This document shows positions 17,234 through 26,046 of a DNA stretch of 64,000 nucleotides, in pieces; the first letter of the stretch is position 1, and each line of letters starts with the position of its first letter. Under the pieces are notes generated by a model. The model was not told the origin of the DNA and did no database searches. It saw only the letters and a list, made by a program, of their open reading frames with translations. The stretch is from Shewanella nanhaiensis (GTDB lineage: Bacteria; Pseudomonadota; Gammaproteobacteria; Enterobacterales; Shewanellaceae), in contig NZ_JAHZST010000004.1 in the NCBI RefSeq assembly GCF_019457885.1, forward strand, positions 1 through 64,000, given 5' to 3'. Made by a program: the position numbers and the translations under genes.

Positions 17234-18193
17234 CTAATGGACAGGTACTGGCCAAGTTTCCACAAGGCCGTTACTACTGATACTAATGATCCTATCTGGA
17301 TCTTTGTTTGCGACAGAGTATACAACGGCTCCCTTAATTTGGGCATGTTTGGTTCGCTGAACTTGCCATTTAGCCAGTTTTTCCCCTGTTTTAACCTGCC
17401 ACACTATCAACTCTCTCGCAGGAGTGCCTGTAATTAGCTGAGTATCATCGCTGGAGAAGCGCGCCGCCGAGAAGTTCATCTTCCTTCGGTGGATATTTAA
17501 TTGGCTTATCACCTCACCAGTTGCGTTATCCATAATTTGAGCAACCTTAGTGCTATCACCCACAAAGGCGTAGGTGCCACTGGCGTTTAATTTGACCTTG
17601 ATCACTCGATTACCCAGTTGCCAATCCTGTATTGGTTGACCGCTTGATGGGTTCCAAAGAATGGCGTGCTTATCGTTAGAGCCTGTCAGTGCCAGCTCTC
17701 CATCGGAGGAGAGGGAGACGCTATTGACCTTCTCGCTGTGTCCTAGAAATTTAATCAGCGTGCGGGTGTTGGGTCTCAGAGACATCACACTGCCATCATT
17801 TAAGCCGATAAGCAGTGCCCCATTGTTAGCGACATCGACACTTTGACCGCTAGAGGGGAGTGACCACCAACCCAGAGAGTGGCCATCAGAGATACGCCAT
17901 AGGCCGACAGAATCGCGGCTAAGTGAAGCCGCATAGGCTTGATTTTCTGAGATGGCAGTATCGAAAGCACTGGCGCCAGCTTCACCGTGTCGCCAAGTAA
18001 ATAGTTGTTTTTGCTTTTGAAGATCCCAAAGTTGTAGCCCGCTATTGGCGGTACTCACTAGCGCGAGATCCCCCTGTGAGGATAGACTGGCATCATAGCT
18101 AGGCTCGAAGATTAACTCTTGAGTATCCAGTGCTTGTGGCTGGCAAGCGGATAGAAGCAAAGTGTAAAAAATAACCAAAAAGATTTTTTTCAT
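17234..18193 (-). CDS. WD40-repeat lipoprotein
   Basis: A 319-residue lipoprotein (LLSAC, Cys17) followed by a WD40 beta-propeller. Repeat-like units end in LQLWDLQ, VGLWRIS, AILWNPS, LIVWQVK and VETWPV, with the clear GH...D core [26 protein letters not shown] shown here only by its ends. Such propellers act as protein-binding platforms. No enzymatic domain is present. slyX follows in the same operon, with 8 bp between the stop and the slyX ATG. The binding partner is unknown. Confidence 0.85.
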   Translation of the reverse strand: MKKIFLVIFYTLLLSACQPQALDTQELIFEPSYDASLSSQGDLALVSTANSGLQLWDLQKQKQLFTWRHGEAGASAFDTAISENQAYAASLSRDSVGLWRISDGHSLGWWSLPSSGQSVDVANNGALLIGLNDGSVMSLRPNTRTLIKFLGHSEKVNSVSLSSDGELALTGSNDKHAILWNPSSGQPIQDWQLGNRVIKVKLNASGTYAFVGDSTKVAQIMDNATGEVISQLNIHRRKMNFSAARFSSDDTQLITGTPARELIVWQVKTGEKLAKWQVQRTKHAQIKGAVVYSVANKDPDRIISISSNGLVETWPVPVH

Positions 18194-18358
18194 GAACTTG
18201 CTCCAAAAGTTGTTGTCTCTAGGTCAAGTGAAATTACATTATCATCTGAAAATGAAACTTGAATAATGTAATTGGAATATCATATTTAACTAGTATAAAG
18301 TGGTTCGCCTAATAGAGTAAGGTTATTGTAACTACAAGAAGATGCTGAGGAAGCTTTA

Positions 18359-19138
18359 ATGAAATCAATTTATAAAATCTCACTGGTTGCGTTGGCCGTT
18401 ATTGGTCTGTCAGCTTGTAATCAAGAACAAAAAACAACTGAAACTGCTGCCAATGTTGAATTGAAAACAGAAGCACAGAAACAAGCCTACAGCGTTGGCG
18501 CATCTATTGGTAAGTATATGTCAGGTCACATCAAGGAGCAGGAAGAGTTAGGTTTACCTGTTGACCGTAGTCTTATCATCACAGGTTTTAGCAATGGCTT
18601 GAATGACGAGCTTAAGCTAACCGAAGAGGAGATGCAGACTGTACTACAGACTCTTGATGAGAAGTTAAATGAGAAGCGTCAAGCTCAAGCGACCGCTTTA
18701 GCTGAGAAAGCACTCGCTGATAGCGCTGCATTCCTTGAGACAAACAAAGCCAAAGAGGGTGTTGTCACTACTGAATCTGGCCTTCAGTACGAAGTATTGA
18801 CTCCAGGTACAGGTGAGAAGCCAAAAGCTGAAGATACTGTTCAGGTACACTATGTTGGTACATTAACTGACGGTACTGAATTTGATAGCTCTGTTGCTCG
18901 TGGCGAGCCAGCTAAGTTCCCACTAAACCGTGTTATCCCAGGTTGGACTGAAGGTGTTCAGTTGATGCCAGTTGGTGCTAAGTACAAGTTCGTTATCCCT
19001 GCAGAGCTTGCTTATGGCGATCGTGATACAGGTACTATCCCTGCTAACTCAACGCTAGTGTTTGAAGTTGAACTGCTCTCTATCGAAGAAGCACCAGCTC
19101 CTACTGCAGAAGCTGCACCAGAAGCACACGCACACTAA
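18359..19138 (+). CDS. fkpA: FKBP-type peptidyl-prolyl isomerase FkpA (lipoprotein form)
   Basis: A 259-residue isomerase and chaperone. The signal ends in a lipobox (LSAC, Cys20), unlike the soluble periplasmic E. coli FkpA. The N-terminal dimerisation domain (about 35-125, KQAYSVGASIGKYMSGHIKEQ) is followed by a FKBP domain (about 140-245) with VQVHYVGTLTDGTEFDSS, GWTEGVQLMPVGAKYKFVIP and LAYGDRDTGTIPANSTLVFE. The C-terminus is Ala/Pro/His-rich. It assists folding of envelope proteins. It diverges from the WD40-slyX operon and ends at its own terminator. Confidence 0.93.
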   Translation: MKSIYKISLVALAVIGLSACNQEQKTTETAANVELKTEAQKQAYSVGASIGKYMSGHIKEQEELGLPVDRSLIITGFSNGLNDELKLTEEEMQTVLQTLDEKLNEKRQAQATALAEKALADSAAFLETNKAKEGVVTTESGLQYEVLTPGTGEKPKAEDTVQVHYVGTLTDGTEFDSSVARGEPAKFPLNRVIPGWTEGVQLMPVGAKYKFVIPAELAYGDRDTGTIPANSTLVFEVELLSIEEAPAPTAEAAPEAHAH

Positions 19139-19158
19139 TACATCATTTGTGTGAATGT

Positions 19159-19183
19159 AAAGGACGCTCAGGCGTCCTTTTTT
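19159..19183 (+). terminator. Intrinsic terminator after fkpA
   Basis: AGGACGC and GCGTCCT form the stem around TCAG, followed by a run of six T residues, 20 bp after the stop codon. Confidence 0.88.
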
Positions 19184-19405
19184 ATGTCTGGCCTTTAATG
19201 AGTATTCCAAACGTCCATGTAAAAATTGACCTTGTGTCTGATTTTTAATCCGTTTCTTTTTATTGCCCCTACCTAATCGTCACTCTACTTACTGAGCGAC
19301 TTATTGAACTATTTACTGAGAGACTTATTGAATTAGGCTTTTAGTTACCCATACTACCCGCTATTGAGTTAAAATTAGCTTAGAGATATTTAAGGTAAAA
19401 AATTT

Positions 19406-19780
19406 ATGGAATATGAATTTCGACGTAATACCTTAACGGGCACTGTGATGGCCAATTTCAGCATGGATCATGAAGCGTTAGGCTTTTGGTTTGCTGAGGA
19501 GCTAGGGGAGTGTGCTGAAAAGTATAATGAGATCTGCCAGGTTGTCGCTAAGCTGCAGTCAAATCAGCTAATACACTGGCGTATGGTGGGTAAAGCCCTC
19601 TCTTTGGAGTTAGATGCTGAGCAGGCGAGGATCTTTGCTAATGAGTTGGAAAATGGCGAAGAGTTTGAGCTTGAAGATGCCATGTCTCTCTATAATGGTG
19701 AGTCAGAAGCCTACTGCGGCCTAGAGGATTTTCAGGCAGCACTTGAAAGCTGGCATGTTTTCCTAACCGAGACTCATTAA
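19406..19780 (+). CDS. yacL: UPF0231 family protein YacL
   Basis: A 124-residue soluble acidic protein matching the UPF0231/YacL family in length and pattern: MEYEFRRNTLTG at the start, SMDHEALGFWFAEEL, a central WRMVGKALSLELD, and ESEAYCGLEDFQAAL near the end. E. coli YacL has 120 residues. The function is unknown. It is monocistronic, converges with narP and shares a hairpin terminator with it. Confidence 0.88.
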   Translation: MEYEFRRNTLTGTVMANFSMDHEALGFWFAEELGECAEKYNEICQVVAKLQSNQLIHWRMVGKALSLELDAEQARIFANELENGEEFELEDAMSLYNGESEAYCGLEDFQAALESWHVFLTETH

Positions 19781-19803
19781 CTGATACTTATTAGTTCAGA
19801 TGA

Positions 19804-19828
19804 AAAAGGCAGCGAGTCGCTGCCTTTA
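19804..19828. terminator. Bidirectional terminator between yacL and narP
   Basis: AAAGGCAGCGA and TCGCTGCCTTT pair perfectly, with flanking A and T tracts, between two converging genes. Confidence 0.85.
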
Positions 19829-19847
19829 TACTATTTTTGCATTTAGA

Positions 19848-20477
19848 CTATTGATTTAGGTAACGAACTGCCATCTCGGTTCTCGATTTAGCATGACCTT
19901 TTCTCAATAGATTTTTCACATGCACTTTTACTGTCCCTTCGCTAATGTGCAGCAGTTCAGAGATCATTCTGTTGCTCTTTCCTTCGGCAACCTGTTCTAA
20001 GATCTGCAACTCCCTAGGGGTTAAGTTACTGAGCCAGTCATCCTCATCGGTGGCATCTTTAAGTTCATAAAGATACTCCTCAACAGATTCACTGATCACT
20101 CTGTGTCCCTGCATGGCATTTTTGAGCTTTTCAAGCAGTAGGTCTGGCTCTGTGTCTTTCAACAGGTAACCATCGGCGCCAGCACGAATAATACGAATCA
20201 CATCTTGTTTGGCATCAGAAACCGTTAAGATCACGATACGTGATGTCACCCCTTCTTGGCGTAATGCATTGAGGGTGTCTAATCCTGTCATCCCTTTCAT
20301 GTTTAGATCTAACAGAATGATATCTGGCTCATTGTCTTCAATGGCTGATAAGGCATCTAGCCCGCTACCCGCTTCACCAAAAAGAGTAAAATCCGAATCT
20401 GAAGTAATTAATTGGCAGATCCCACGGCGTAATAGTGGATGATCATCGACAACGAGAACTGAATATGGCTTCCCCAT
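19848..20477 (-). CDS. narP: Nitrate/nitrite response regulator NarP
   Basis: A 209-residue two-component regulator: a receiver domain (DD at 11-12, phosphoacceptor Asp57 in LLDLNMKG, TVSDAKQD) and a LuxR-type helix-turn-helix (NLTPRELQILEQVAEGKSNR, SEGTVKVHVKNLLRK). The ATG at 20477 has AAGGAG about 10 bp upstream and gives the usual NarP length; an ATG ten codons earlier has no such site. narQ precedes it in the same operon. NarP normally controls nitrate and nitrite respiration genes, and a matching operator precedes the nearby nrfA. Confidence 0.9.
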   Translation of the reverse strand: MGKPYSVLVVDDHPLLRRGICQLITSDSDFTLFGEAGSGLDALSAIEDNEPDIILLDLNMKGMTGLDTLNALRQEGVTSRIVILTVSDAKQDVIRIIRAGADGYLLKDTEPDLLLEKLKNAMQGHRVISESVEEYLYELKDATDEDDWLSNLTPRELQILEQVAEGKSNRMISELLHISEGTVKVHVKNLLRKGHAKSRTEMAVRYLNQ

Positions 20478-20519
20478 TTTTGTACCGACTCCTTGAGGTG
20501 TAAACATCTTAGACTTAAT

Positions 20520-22223
20520 TTATTGAACAGGTTTTTGCTGAGGTGGAAAAGTGAGTGTCACTGTTGTTCCTCCATCAGGGTTGCTGCCAAACTCTACTAT
20601 ACCTGATAAGCGGCTCGCACGCTCATGCATAATGCCAATGCCAAAGTGTTGATCGCGCTCTTTGAGTTGTTCTATACCTACGCCATCATCGCTGATAGAG
20701 ATGGTGACATGGGTATCTGAGCTTTTAAAACATTTTATCTTTATGTGCTGAGCCTGTGCATGCTTTATCGCATTGAGTGTCGCTTCTCGGGTCAACTGTA
20801 ACACGTGGATATGCTGATGTGCGCCTAATAGTTGCAGCGGTAGCTTATAGTCCAACGAGATAGATATTTTTGACTGACTTCTTAGCTGATCTAACATCGC
20901 CTCAATAGCATGGTTCAGGTTAGGATCGTTAATGGTGAGCCTAAAGGTAGAAAGTAGCTCTCTCAACTGCACATAGGCGGTATTTACCCCCTCATTTATC
21001 TCTGCAATCTGTCCCTCTACTTGAGGGCTTCTACATGTGGTATCTAACCCCTTAGAGAGTAGATTTACCTGTATTTTTAAAAATGAGAGGATTTGACCTA
21101 GCGAGTCATGTAGCTCTCTGGCAATAACGCCACGCTCCTCCATTAACGCTAGCTGTTGTTTCTGCTCTCCAGCATTAAAGATAACGATGGAGCGGGCCAG
21201 CATAATGGCAAAATTATCAAATAAAGGGTGATTCGGCGTACTTGAGATCACCTCAAGGTAGCCCAGTTCGTAGTCTTCAAACTTTAATGGGTAGTGTATT
21301 TGATTCCCACTTGCTAGGGGCCAGCCATTATCGGCTTCAATCACTTGCTTGCTTTCCTGATCTTGTGAAATAACCAGACGTAAGAAGGTATGAGGTTCAT
21401 GTTTACTGAGCTGGTTTAATGCTTTTTTCAGGGTTTTAATATCTAAGGTACCTGAGTGCAGCATGACTAGGTTGTCGTAGAGTAGCGTTAGTTCATTGTT
21501 GGCTCGGGTCAGTGCATGGGTCTTCTCCTCTACTTGGGATTCGAGGTTGCGATAGAGGGTAGATAGCTCCTTTGCGGTGCTGTCGAGTGCATCACTTAAT
21601 GAGCTGAGTTCGATATACTCAGTTTTAGGCATTCGCACATCAAAATCGCCCTTAGAGATAGTGTTAGCTGACTCCATCAGTTGGTTTAGGGGGGCAACCA
21701 CTTTTTTCTTGGTAAAGCGAACGGCTAAAAATGCAATAAATAGCATTAAACCTAAACCAAAAATCTGGCTTGCAGCCAGAATTTTTAACTTAAAGGCGGC
21801 ATGAAGCTCAGTTTCAAGTACCAGTAGATCTATGGTATCGACAAAGTCTTTAAGTGAGGCGGCATAGAGGCGTGAGTTTTCATCTTCAATGTAGGATTTC
21901 ATCACCTTCCATTTCTCAACTACTAGTCGATATTGATCCTCCAACTCTTGAGGACTATACCAGACAATAGAGCGCTTTAGTGCTTCAGAATAAAGGGTAT
22001 TTTCAAACTCCTTTATCTTGTCTTCGGCCTCTTCACTTCCTGAATTAGCGTAAAACATTAAGCGATAGCTTTGCATTCGCAAGGAGCCAGATGCGTTGAT
22101 GGCGCGGGCATCGCCTAAGCTATAGGTTAGGTTGATAATCGCAAAGGTTGCTAAACCACTGGATAATAAAATTAACGTTAACATTAGACCTAAAATGGTG
22201 GATGTTAGACTGCCGTTTTTCAT
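20520..22223 (-). CDS. narQ: Nitrate/nitrite sensor kinase NarQ
   Basis: A 567-residue sensor. The layout is TM1 at about 8-30, a P-box (INASGSLRMQSYRLM, 42-56) that binds nitrate in NarX/NarQ, TM2 at about 145-167, a HAMP domain, a signalling helix and GAF-like module, then a HisKA_3 domain with RELHDSLGQ (His372) and an ATPase with DDGVGIE and FGIGIMHERA. The start could be this ATG or a GTG five codons upstream (22238). The gene forms an operon with narP and is divergent from nrfA, its likely target. Confidence 0.92.
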   Translation of the reverse strand: MKNGSLTSTILGLMLTLILLSSGLATFAIINLTYSLGDARAINASGSLRMQSYRLMFYANSGSEEAEDKIKEFENTLYSEALKRSIVWYSPQELEDQYRLVVEKWKVMKSYIEDENSRLYAASLKDFVDTIDLLVLETELHAAFKLKILAASQIFGLGLMLFIAFLAVRFTKKKVVAPLNQLMESANTISKGDFDVRMPKTEYIELSSLSDALDSTAKELSTLYRNLESQVEEKTHALTRANNELTLLYDNLVMLHSGTLDIKTLKKALNQLSKHEPHTFLRLVISQDQESKQVIEADNGWPLASGNQIHYPLKFEDYELGYLEVISSTPNHPLFDNFAIMLARSIVIFNAGEQKQQLALMEERGVIARELHDSLGQILSFLKIQVNLLSKGLDTTCRSPQVEGQIAEINEGVNTAYVQLRELLSTFRLTINDPNLNHAIEAMLDQLRSQSKISISLDYKLPLQLLGAHQHIHVLQLTREATLNAIKHAQAQHIKIKCFKSSDTHVTISISDDGVGIEQLKERDQHFGIGIMHERASRLSGIVEFGSNPDGGTTVTLTFPPQQKPVQ

Positions 22224-22367
22224 TATATAAAAACTCACTAAATTAGAATTATTAAGCTATAAATTGAAGGTGATTAATTTAGTTAACCCTTTAGTACGTT
22301 AACAAAAATGCAAAAATGTGAGCAACAACACGTTCACATGTTGATCTACCGCAAACTTTATCTCGGA

Positions 22368-22383
22368 TACCTCATAAGGGGTA
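22368..22383. promoter_or_regulatory. 7-2-7 NarP/NarL-type operator before nrfA
   Basis: TACCTCA-TA-AGGGGTA is an inverted pair of heptamers in the 7-2-7 spacing NarP requires. The right half matches the consensus AKKRGTA fully and the left half matches 5 of 7 positions. It lies 85 bp upstream of the nrfA start, in the narQ-nrfA divergent region. The narQP genes are next door. Confidence 0.65.
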
Positions 22384-22467
22384 TATTTTTCCTATAAGTA
22401 AGAGGCTAACTTTGGCCTTGGAGATGTTGTGGTTATTAAGATTACTATAAAGTAACACGGAGATGAG

Positions 22468-23868
22468 ATGGTGAGAATATTAACTAAAAAATCCTTTGCA
22501 CTGAGTGCATTGGTCGCAGCAAGCCTGATGGCTTCTGGTGCGATGGCAAGTGATAAAACTGAGCCACGTAATGAGCAATATAAAGATAAGTTTTCTAAGC
22601 AATACAATAGCTGGCATGAGACTTCAGAGAGCGTAGAGATCACCGACGCACTCGAGCAAGATCCTAACCTAGTTATTCTTTGGGCGGGTTACGGTTTTGC
22701 GAAAGACTATAACAAGGCTCGTGGACATATGTATGCAGTGGCAGATGTTCGTAACACGCTGCGTACTGGCGCGCCTAAGTCTGATGCTGATGGTCCTATG
22801 CCTATGGCTTGTTGGTCTTGTAAGAGCCCAGATGTGCCTCGCATGATCGAAGAGCAAGGTGAAGACGGTTACTTCTCTGGTAAGTGGTACAAAGGTGGAG
22901 CTGAGATCGTTAACACTATTGGTTGTAGTGATTGTCACGAAAAAGGTAAGTCTAAGCTACGTATCTCTCGTCCATTCGCTGAGCGCGGCATGGAAGCGAT
23001 TGGTACACCATTTGATAAAGCGTCTCGTAAAGATAAGCAGTCTATGGTGTGTGGCCAGTGTCACGTAGAGTACTACTTCGAGAAGACGGCCGATAAGAAA
23101 GGCTTTGTTAAGTTCCCATGGGACAAGGGTACCACTGTTGAAGATATGGAAGCATACTATGATGCTATCGACTTCGCAGACTGGACTCACAAAGTCTCTA
23201 AGACGCCAATGTTGAAAGCTCAACACCCAGGTTATGAAACTTGGCAGCTAGGTATGCACGGTAAGAACAACGTAAGCTGTACTGACTGTCACATGCCTAA
23301 GGTTAAGAATGCTGAAGGTCGCAAGTTTACCGATCATAAAGTGGGTAACCCATTTGATCGTTTCGAAGAGACCTGTGGTAATTGTCATGATCAAAGCAAA
23401 GAGTTCATGGTTAACCTAGATAAAGAGCGTAAAGCTAAGGTTAAAGAGATCCAGCTTAGAGCTGAAAACCAGCTAGTTAAGGCACACTTCGAAGCAGGTG
23501 CTGCTTGGAAAGCCGGTGCTACCGAAGCTGAAATGAAGCCAATTCTAACCGATATCCGTCATGCTCAATGGCGCTGGGATTATGCAATTGCCTCTCACGG
23601 TGTTGCCTCTCACGCTCCTGATGAAGCACTACGTGTACTAGGTACAGCGGTAGATAAAGCAGCTGATGCTCGCGTTAAGTTAGCTCAACTACTTGCTAAG
23701 AAAGGTGTACCACAGCCAATCGCTATTCCAGATATCTCTACTAAAGCGAAAGCACAAGCTGCGCTTGGTATGGACATGAAGAAGATGAATGCTGATAAGG
23801 AAGAGTTCAAGAAGACTGTACTTCCTAAGTGGGATGCTGAAGCTAAAAAGCGTGAAGCAACTTACTAA
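22468..23868 (+). CDS. nrfA: Ammonia-forming cytochrome c nitrite reductase NrfA
   Basis: A 466-residue periplasmic pentahaem cytochrome that reduces nitrite to ammonium with six electrons. A Sec signal peptide ends at about AMA-SD (residue 27). The active-site haem uses the diagnostic lysine motif CWSCK (115-119). Four ordinary haem motifs follow: CSDCH (153-157), CGQCH (195-199), CTDCH (271-275) and CGNCH (303-307). Length and haem order match Shewanella and E. coli NrfA. No nrfBCD genes follow, so electrons probably arrive from a quinol dehydrogenase encoded elsewhere (CymA in Shewanella, from general knowledge). It is followed by a terminator and preceded by a NarP-type operator. Confidence 0.97.
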   Translation: MVRILTKKSFALSALVAASLMASGAMASDKTEPRNEQYKDKFSKQYNSWHETSESVEITDALEQDPNLVILWAGYGFAKDYNKARGHMYAVADVRNTLRTGAPKSDADGPMPMACWSCKSPDVPRMIEEQGEDGYFSGKWYKGGAEIVNTIGCSDCHEKGKSKLRISRPFAERGMEAIGTPFDKASRKDKQSMVCGQCHVEYYFEKTADKKGFVKFPWDKGTTVEDMEAYYDAIDFADWTHKVSKTPMLKAQHPGYETWQLGMHGKNNVSCTDCHMPKVKNAEGRKFTDHKVGNPFDRFEETCGNCHDQSKEFMVNLDKERKAKVKEIQLRAENQLVKAHFEAGAAWKAGATEAEMKPILTDIRHAQWRWDYAIASHGVASHAPDEALRVLGTAVDKAADARVKLAQLLAKKGVPQPIAIPDISTKAKAQAALGMDMKKMNADKEEFKKTVLPKWDAEAKKREATY

Positions 23869-23880
23869 GCGATAAGCCTG

Positions 23881-23899
23881 AACTTGTACTGTACAAGTT
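23881..23899. other. Perfect 19-bp palindrome after nrfA
   Basis: AACTTGTACTGTACAAGTT has two 9-bp arms around a single T. It lies 12 bp after the nrfA stop and before the terminator. It may protect the mRNA 3' end or be a protein-binding site; nothing else identifies it. Confidence 0.5.
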
Positions 23900-23917
23900 A
23901 ACAAAACCTGCATAGAT

Positions 23918-23949
23918 AAAGCCCTCTTTTCCCAAAGAGGGCTTTTTTT
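23918..23949 (+). terminator. Intrinsic terminator of nrfA
   Basis: AAAGCCCTCTTT pairs with AAAGAGGGCTTT around a short CCC-containing loop, followed by a T7 run. It directly abuts the repeat copy that begins the accessory island. Confidence 0.9.
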
Positions 23950-24203
23950 CATCCTTCGAATGAAGGAGGTTACATTCTTTATTTTAGTTTCCGGCAGATA
24001 TTTTATTGGAGGATGCGTTTGGAGGTTATGCTTTCATTTGTATTTACCGCTTGCAGCGTGCTTATGTGTAGACACTTCTGCGAAACGCCGCAAGTACGTT
24101 CCTTGTAGGCTCGACGATGGCATCCTTCCCATCAACGTCCGCAGCCGCATCTACACCTGCTGATTTTAAGCAAGAGTATCTCTTCGATTGTGGTTATTTG
24201 AGT
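23950..24203 (-). repeat. Dispersed modular repeat, copy D (minus orientation)
   Basis: Read on the minus strand it contains AATCGAAGAGATA, CAGGTGTAGATGCGGCTGCG, a variable hairpin (GATGG/CCATC), a block ACAAGGAACGTACTTGCGGCG, CACATAAGC and the end CCTTCATTCGAAGG. These blocks match copies A and B in order. The opening GGGG..AGTTACGAA segment is missing or degraded. It marks the left edge of the accessory island, in inverted orientation to the copy at the right edge. Confidence 0.75.
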
Positions 24204-24602
24204 TGCTAACAAAAAATACATCAAAATCATTTATCACTGATAAAAAGGTAAGTAGTACAAGTAAGAAGCTAAAGTGAAAGGTTTTTGCATCGCCTATAAG
24301 CTATGTCAGCCCTATCTTTTGTTGGTGTAAAAAGGAAGGAGGTTTAGAGTTAACAACTACTAAATGACTGTTTAAAAACATCTATATCTAATAGTTAAAT
24401 CAAATCACATCACAAATATGCAAATTCTGGTTTTCACTATAAGAATAGTCAGTGAAATCGCAATTAATATTTTTGTAAGGCATTGAACATAATGTTATTT
24501 AAAGTTATTTTTCTAGTTAAAGTCAACCTGGCTGACTGTTCTTATTCGGAATTCAGCCTAATACACTGTTAAATATTTCTTAGGCTTTAAGAGGAAAGTG
24601 GC
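24204..24602. other. AT-rich intergenic stretch, no gene recognised
   Basis: About 400 bp without a convincing open frame. Near its end the inverted repeat AGCCTAA/TTAGGCT (24555-24586) flanks an 18-bp loop just before the acetyltransferase gene. This could be a weak hairpin or a decayed recombination site. Nothing else is recognised. Confidence 0.45.
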
Positions 24603-25055
24603 TTGATTGAATTTAAGAAAATATTATCTGAATCAGTGCCAATGAAGCTATTGCTTGAAGCTGATCCGTCCGAAACTGCTATCAAAAAATACTTAATAGA
24701 TTCGGCTTGTTTTGGCGCGTTTGATGGTGATGAGATTGTTGGTATTTGCGTTAGTAAGTCATTGAATACCTCTACTTCTGAAATTTTTAATATAGCAATA
24801 AATCCTAAATATCAGCAGAAAGGTATTGGTTCAAAACTACTCCAATTTGTATTAAAAGAATTAACCACGATTGGCTACAGTAAAGTTGAGCTTGGAACGG
24901 GTACTTTTGGATACCAATTATCGTTTTATCAGCGTCACGATTTCAGAGTAGATTCCATTTTAAAGGATTTCTTCCTCGACAATTATGATGAAGAAATGTT
25001 TGAGAATGGAATTCAGCACAAGGACATGTTGCGATTAGTTTGCAGGCTACGTTGA
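24603..25055 (+). CDS. GNAT family N-acetyltransferase
   Basis: A 150-residue acetyl-CoA-dependent acetyltransferase. The acetyl-CoA loop QQKGIG follows the strand IFNIAINPKY (about 68-85), and the C-terminal part shows GYSKVELGTG and SFYQRHDFRV, the usual motif B. The start is TTG with AGAGGAAA seven bases upstream. The substrate is unknown. It is followed within 6 bp by an attC-like site, so the gene has the compact gene-plus-attC form of an integron cassette. Base composition is AT-richer than the flanking core genes. Confidence 0.88.
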   Translation: MIEFKKILSESVPMKLLLEADPSETAIKKYLIDSACFGAFDGDEIVGICVSKSLNTSTSEIFNIAINPKYQQKGIGSKLLQFVLKELTTIGYSKVELGTGTFGYQLSFYQRHDFRVDSILKDFFLDNYDEEMFENGIQHKDMLRLVCRLR

Positions 25056-25060
25056 GCCAC

Positions 25061-25187
25061 ATTTAACAATCGCATCAACACGATTTGCTACATTTGGTAT
25101 TCTAGCTTTTCTTTGGCTTTACCATATTCAGTGGTAAATTTAAGCTTAATTTGCATGGCAGCAAACGTGTTATGCAGGCGTTATAAC
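25061..25187 (+). mobile_element. Integron attC-like recombination site
   Basis: The arms TAAC (25064-25067) and GTTA (25180-25183) pair as R boxes. Beyond an unpaired 4-base spacer on each side, GCAT-AACACG-TTTGCT (25072-25089) pairs with AGCAAA-CGTGTT-ATGC (25060 to 25075 of the 25100 block, i.e. 25160-25175). C25076 and A25083 are left over on the left arm. On the bottom strand these are an extruded G and T, the same two extrahelical bases known to guide integrase in attC sites. The 127-bp length is in the VCR-like range. The predicted crossover is G^TT at 25180. Confidence 0.7.
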
Positions 25188-25199
25188 TCTTGAGGGAAT

Positions 25200-25496
25200 A
25201 TGAGTAATTCTGAAAAAGTTAATTGTCACCAACACGGAATAATGGACTACGCACTTGTATGCCAACACCTTGTAAATCAGAAAGAAAGTGACACTCCTAT
25301 TGAGTATTTTTCTGGAGAAGATATCGGCGATCTAGATGAATCAGAAGTTGAGAATGTGTGGTGCAAATCGTGCGATGACACTCTTATTGAGCAAGGCGAG
25401 TGGAATGATGTTTCTGAAGCATTTGCTGCTCCAAAGGTTATATGTATAGCGTGCCTTCAAACTATTAAAAATAGGAATATGAAAGGCGAGCTATGA
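25200..25496 (+). CDS. Small cysteine-motif protein, function unknown
   Basis: A 98-residue soluble protein with three paired-Cys/His regions: CHQHG (9-13) plus VCQHL (20-24), WCKSCDD (54-60) and CIACL (82-86). These suggest bound zinc. It resembles a widespread hypothetical family with CPEHG...VCQHL...WCxxC...C..C order. The ATG follows GAGGG at good spacing and starts only 19 bp after the predicted attC crossover, as expected for a cassette gene. I cannot assign a function. Confidence 0.75.
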   Translation: MSNSEKVNCHQHGIMDYALVCQHLVNQKESDTPIEYFSGEDIGDLDESEVENVWCKSCDDTLIEQGEWNDVSEAFAAPKVICIACLQTIKNRNMKGEL

Positions 25497-25615
25497 CAAA
25501 TAAGGATAGGCCGTGCGTAGCCGCGTTCTAGTTTCGATTTGGTCACCAGTATGGATGCTAGCTTTTCTAATTTCAATAAGGGATTAGGTTACATATTTAC
25601 ATTAAGGAAGATAGC

Positions 25616-25830
25616 GTGAATAAAGAAGAATTAACAAATATCTTCAAAAAAATGGGGGCAGATGATCCTGAATCGTGGGCCTTGAGTGAAATAGATGAAG
25701 ATTCCACTTTAGACACATTTAACTTTCAAGCCCTGGGTTTCTATAAAAAACAGGGCTATGTATTGGTAGGTCACTTGATGGTTATTATGGGAAGCATAAA
25801 CGCCACTATCTTCAGAAGCAACTGGTGTAA
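25616..25830 (+). pseudogene. Chimeric, frameshifted GNAT remnant
   Basis: The frame opens with GTG after AAGGAAG. The first 29 residues (MNKEELTNIFKKMGADDPES...) resemble the start of an unrelated small protein family. From about residue 34 the sequence reads as a GNAT C-terminus (DTFNFQALGFYKKQGYVLVG). At about 25773 the frame slips: the original frame continues as a meaningless tail to 25834, while the shifted frame reads LDGYYGKHKRHYLQKQLV and stops at 25830, the expected GNAT ending. A single lost C near 25773-25775 explains this. It is a fusion of two fragments, then broken. Confidence 0.7.
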
Positions 25831-26046
25831 ATAAAGGCCTATGGCTGTGTATTCAATACAGGATGGAGAGATTGAGGTTACAATATTCTAATAATTAATC
25901 TGAGTAATCATTTCGTTTTTAAGAGGGAGCTAGCACCTAATAGATCCTAATACTCTAAAAGTTGTCATTATTTTTCGGAGATAAGTTACTCCACGATTAT
26001 TGGTGGAGTTAGGCTTAATCTCATAGTAAACAAGGAAGATATCATT

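Noticed and set aside
22341..22354. FNR/EtrA-like site TTGATCTACCGCAA before nrfA
   Set aside because: The left half is perfect but the right half (CGCAA against ATCAA) is poor. Not strong enough to annotate.
23960..24163. 67-codon plus-strand frame after nrfA
   Set aside because: It falls inside repeat copy D read on the wrong strand; no supporting start signal.
26008..26014. GTTAGGC, a canonical attC R box, before the membrane gene
   Set aside because: No matching left arm occurs within 150 bp upstream; the only pairing is a short CTCCAC/GTGGAG hairpin.
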